Position numbers and translations under genes: made by a program
Source: Eggerthellaceae bacterium UBA3686
GTDB taxonomy: Bacteria; Actinomycetota; Coriobacteriia; Coriobacteriales; Eggerthellaceae
Assembly (NCBI GenBank): GCA_002371495.1
Contig: DFIX01000017.1
Span: 1 to 6,663, forward strand
Reading direction: 5' to 3'
Length of the DNA stretch: 6,663 nucleotides
Notes under the pieces: model-generated
What the model saw: the letters and a program-made list of their open reading frames with translations, nothing else
Databases searched by the model: none
What the model was told of the DNA's origin: nothing
In this document: one piece after another, positions 5,823 through 6,663 of the stretch
Numbering within the stretch: position 1 is the first letter of the stretch
How the letters are laid out: every line of letters starts with the position of its first letter

Positions 5823-6663
5823 TTAGGAATTAAGGCCAGCGCGTTCTCGGGCGATTCTGATGGCAGCTGAATAGACGCGGCCATTCTCGTAAGCCTTGTC
5901 CGCAGGATCCGTCGAATTCGGCGTGCGGAACCCCCAGAAGACATAGCCACGACCATCATCTGCGCAGGCGTATTCGTCAAAACAGCGCTCTACGTCGGCA
6001 ACGATGACCTCGTCGGTCGCGTCAACGGACCCAGCAGGACCGTTGGAATCGTATCCGCCGATTACCGTGAGACGGTCGTCGTATTTGCGAATGATCCCTA
6101 TAAGGTCATTGCAAGGCTGCGCAGACGTCCATGCCGCAGTACCGGTTTCGATAATGTCCTCAACAAGGGGCTCTACAAAACCGCAGCAGTGGCTGATCGG
6201 ATACATTCCGAGCTCCTTAACTGCTGTATTGAGGCGTGTTGTCCCCGGTTTAACAATCTCGCGGTACACCTCCGGCGACATGAAAGGATTGCGTTGCGTG
6301 CACAAGTCGTCATAGCTCGTGAACATATCGGCCTTAAGGTACTCGCGGGCACGTTCGGCAACTTGGATTTTGTAGTCAACAATGCGCTCGACAAGAGCTT
6401 TGGTCGCATCTGGATCAGCCACCATTGCCAGCAGCGCCTCCTCGAAGCCCATGAGCGCAGCGAGCCTCTCGAACGGGCCATTGCCGCTGCCGAAATCAAT
6501 AGGAATGCGGTCGAAGTCGATTCCCTTGTTCTTGGCAATTGCGAACTCGCTCTCGGCGTAGCCTTCCCAGTCAAACGCATCGACATCTGGGAAGGTGACT
6601 ATGTCCTCCCAATCCTCGATGTCGTCAGCCGTCATAACGGCGCTTCCCGGAGCCGGGACCGGC
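5823..6663 (-). CDS. UROD-like methyltransferase-family protein (5' end cut by window)
   Basis: The last ~279 codons of a UROD-like protein. The frame is open through the window edge upstream of the ATG at 6635, reading P-V-P-A-P-G-S-A-V, which fits the family's ...T-P-G-...-D-I-E-D-W-E pattern. The true start is therefore off the window and about 80-110 residues are missing. Numbered from that internal Met: D5-I-E-D-W-E and F15-P-D-V-D-A-F-D-W-E-G (typical), M119-S-P-E-V-Y-R-E-I-V-K-P-G, then I147-S-H149-C150-C151-G, which matches the H-x-C zinc motif of MtaA-type methyltransferases. Near the end, where relatives have G-C-x-x-P, this protein has Y231-V-F-W-G-F-R-T-P-N-S, so the third Cys ligand is absent. 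It belongs to a different subgroup from the UROD-like protein at 1687-2802. A corrinoid-linked methyl transfer or decarboxylation role is likely; the substrate is unknown. Confidence 0.8.
   Translation of the reverse strand, partial: PVPAPGSAVMTADDIEDWEDIVTFPDVDAFDWEGYAESEFAIAKNKGIDFDRIPIDFGSGNGPFERLAALMGFEEALLAMVADPDATKALVERIVDYKIQVAERAREYLKADMFTSYDDLCTQRNPFMSPEVYREIVKPGTTRLNTAVKELGMYPISHCCGFVEPLVEDIIETGTAAWTSAQPCNDLIGIIRKYDDRLTVIGGYDSNGPAGSVDATDEVIVADVERCFDEYACADDGRGYVFWGFRTPNSTDPADKAYENGRVYSAAIRIARERAGLNS

Noticed and set aside
1..6663. CRISPR array, tRNA, rRNA, transposase or integrase
   Set aside because: No regularly spaced repeats, cloverleaf, rRNA sequence or recombinase motifs were seen on either strand.

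Overview
The window looks like a piece of a chromosome from an anaerobic gut actinobacterium of the Coriobacteriia, most likely Eggerthellaceae. The evidence is moderately high GC, strong AAGGAGG-type ribosome binding sites, and divergent uroporphyrinogen-decarboxylase-like (UROD-like) methyltransferase genes paired with a PucR/CdaR-type regulator, a gene style common in that family. The taxon is inferred from gene style only; no rRNA or other marker is present.

Layout. (1) Positions 11-1498 (+) encode a PucR/CdaR-like regulator. After a 188-bp gap holding a possible operator (TTCCTAG twice at an 11-bp period) and a perfect ribosome binding site comes a UROD-like, probably corrinoid- or methyl-transfer-linked enzyme (1687-2802, +). 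A 16-bp-arm palindrome starts 2 bases after its stop. (2) Positions 2837-3521 have no intact gene but hold pieces of old minus-strand genes: a 14-codon start resembling Old Yellow Enzyme-type oxidoreductases, a hydrophobic fragment, a 47-codon C-terminal piece of unknown origin, and the first ~50 codons of a DUF1097-like membrane protein that still has its ribosome binding site. (3) Positions 3728-5074 (-) hold the most distinctive gene: one protein with an N-terminal DNA-binding domain and a HipA-like kinase domain. Its promoter lies inside a 22-bp-arm inverted repeat. (4) Directly behind that repeat, on the plus strand, sits the 3' end (about 55 codons) of a probable Sir2-family gene whose front is gone. 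(5) Positions 5324-5822 are non-coding and rich in hairpins, two of which probably terminate the last gene. (6) Positions 5823-6663 (-) hold a second, different UROD-like gene whose N-terminus lies beyond the window.

How it fits together. The regulator and first UROD-like gene look like a substrate-responsive catabolic pair. The second UROD-like gene belongs to a related but clearly distinct subgroup. Between them is a decayed corridor into which a self-contained, probably autoregulated HTH-HipA kinase module appears to have been placed, with broken genes on both sides. No integrase, transposase, tRNA or CRISPR array was seen, so the means of arrival is unknown.
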